Source: Blautia sp.
Lineage (GTDB): Bacteria; Bacillota; Clostridia; Lachnospirales; Lachnospiraceae
Length of the DNA: 6,234 nt
Reading direction: 5' to 3'
Assembly: GCA_017420455.1 (NCBI GenBank)
Contig: JAFOJB010000369.1
Span: 1-6,234 of the forward strand
Position numbers and translations under genes: made by a program. Below are positions 6,165 to 6,234 of the stretch, piece after piece. How positions within the stretch are numbered: position 1 is the stretch's first letter; every line of letters starts with the position of its first letter. The notes below the pieces were generated by a model, which was not told where the DNA came from, did no database searches, and saw only the letters and a list, made by a program, of their open reading frames with translations.

Positions 6165-6234
6165 AAACAGCTTTCCGTAATAAAACAGATTTCCGTAATA
6201 AAACAGATTTCCGTAATAAAACAGATTTCAAATA
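6165..6234. repeat. 18-bp tandem repeat, about 3.6 copies, reaching the window edge
   Basis: The unit AAACAGATTTCCGTAATA occurs at 6165-6182 (one mismatch, C for A at unit base 7), 6183-6200 and 6201-6218 (identical), then a partial copy at 6219 that matches for 11 bases and then diverges. It lies upstream of the predicted promoter of the AraC-family gene. On the minus strand the unit is free of stops in all three frames because 18 is a multiple of three. The frame that stays open to 6073 would give the hexamer KSVLLR followed by a Cys-rich tail of no recognisable kind, so I do not call a gene. It could be a replication-slippage array or repeated protein-binding sites. Confidence 0.85.

Noticed and set aside
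6073..6234. Minus-strand frame open from the window edge to a TAA, with KSVLLR hexamer repeats and a possible 26-residue Cys-rich peptide starting at an ATG after AGAGG
   Set aside because: The repeat unit is open in all minus-strand frames, so openness is not informative. The stop falls inside the predicted -10 box, and no family is recognisable. It may be reconsidered if sequence beyond 6234 shows a longer gene.

Overview
The window looks like chromosomal DNA from a Clostridia-class Firmicute, most likely Lachnospiraceae. The supporting signs are strong AGGAGG-type ribosome sites, moderately GC-rich coding sequence, a prfB gene with the +1 frameshift, and a threonine-branch operon that uses a phosphoglycerate-mutase-like homoserine kinase candidate with a PheB-type ACT protein at its head. 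The taxonomic call comes from remembered protein and gene-order patterns, not from a search. All six genes lie on the minus strand, so transcription runs from high to low coordinates.

In transcription order: positions 6234-5985 are an AT-rich control region with an 18-bp tandem repeat, a GA-rich hairpin, a good sigma-A-type promoter and TTGCAA/TGCAAT motifs. An AraC-family regulator follows (5984-5157). Next comes prfB, encoding release factor 2 (5021-3905), with its own extended -10 promoter and an intact autoregulatory CUU-UGA-C frameshift site. A second promoter with a short hairpin-bearing leader (3846-3729) starts the amino-acid operon: an HTH+ACT protein of the UPF0735/PheB family (3728-3276), homoserine dehydrogenase hom (3269-2058), the ApgM-like putative homoserine kinase (1901-699), and aspartokinase (680 to beyond position 1, C-terminus missing).

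Together the last four genes cover three steps of the aspartate-to-threonine branch: aspartokinase makes aspartyl phosphate, homoserine dehydrogenase makes homoserine, and the ApgM-like enzyme is the likely homoserine kinase, since no GHMP-type thrB is visible here. The ACT protein is the obvious candidate for amino-acid-responsive control. No T-box or other recognised riboswitch is visible upstream of it.

The most notable anomalies are two substitutions at positions normally occupied by catalytic residues: Lys to Glu in the TSNK-type motif of homoserine dehydrogenase (E100), and Asp to Asn in the GGSD motif of aspartokinase (N153). Most of the window is otherwise ordinary. I see no mobile element, CRISPR array, tRNA, rRNA or new defence or metabolic system.
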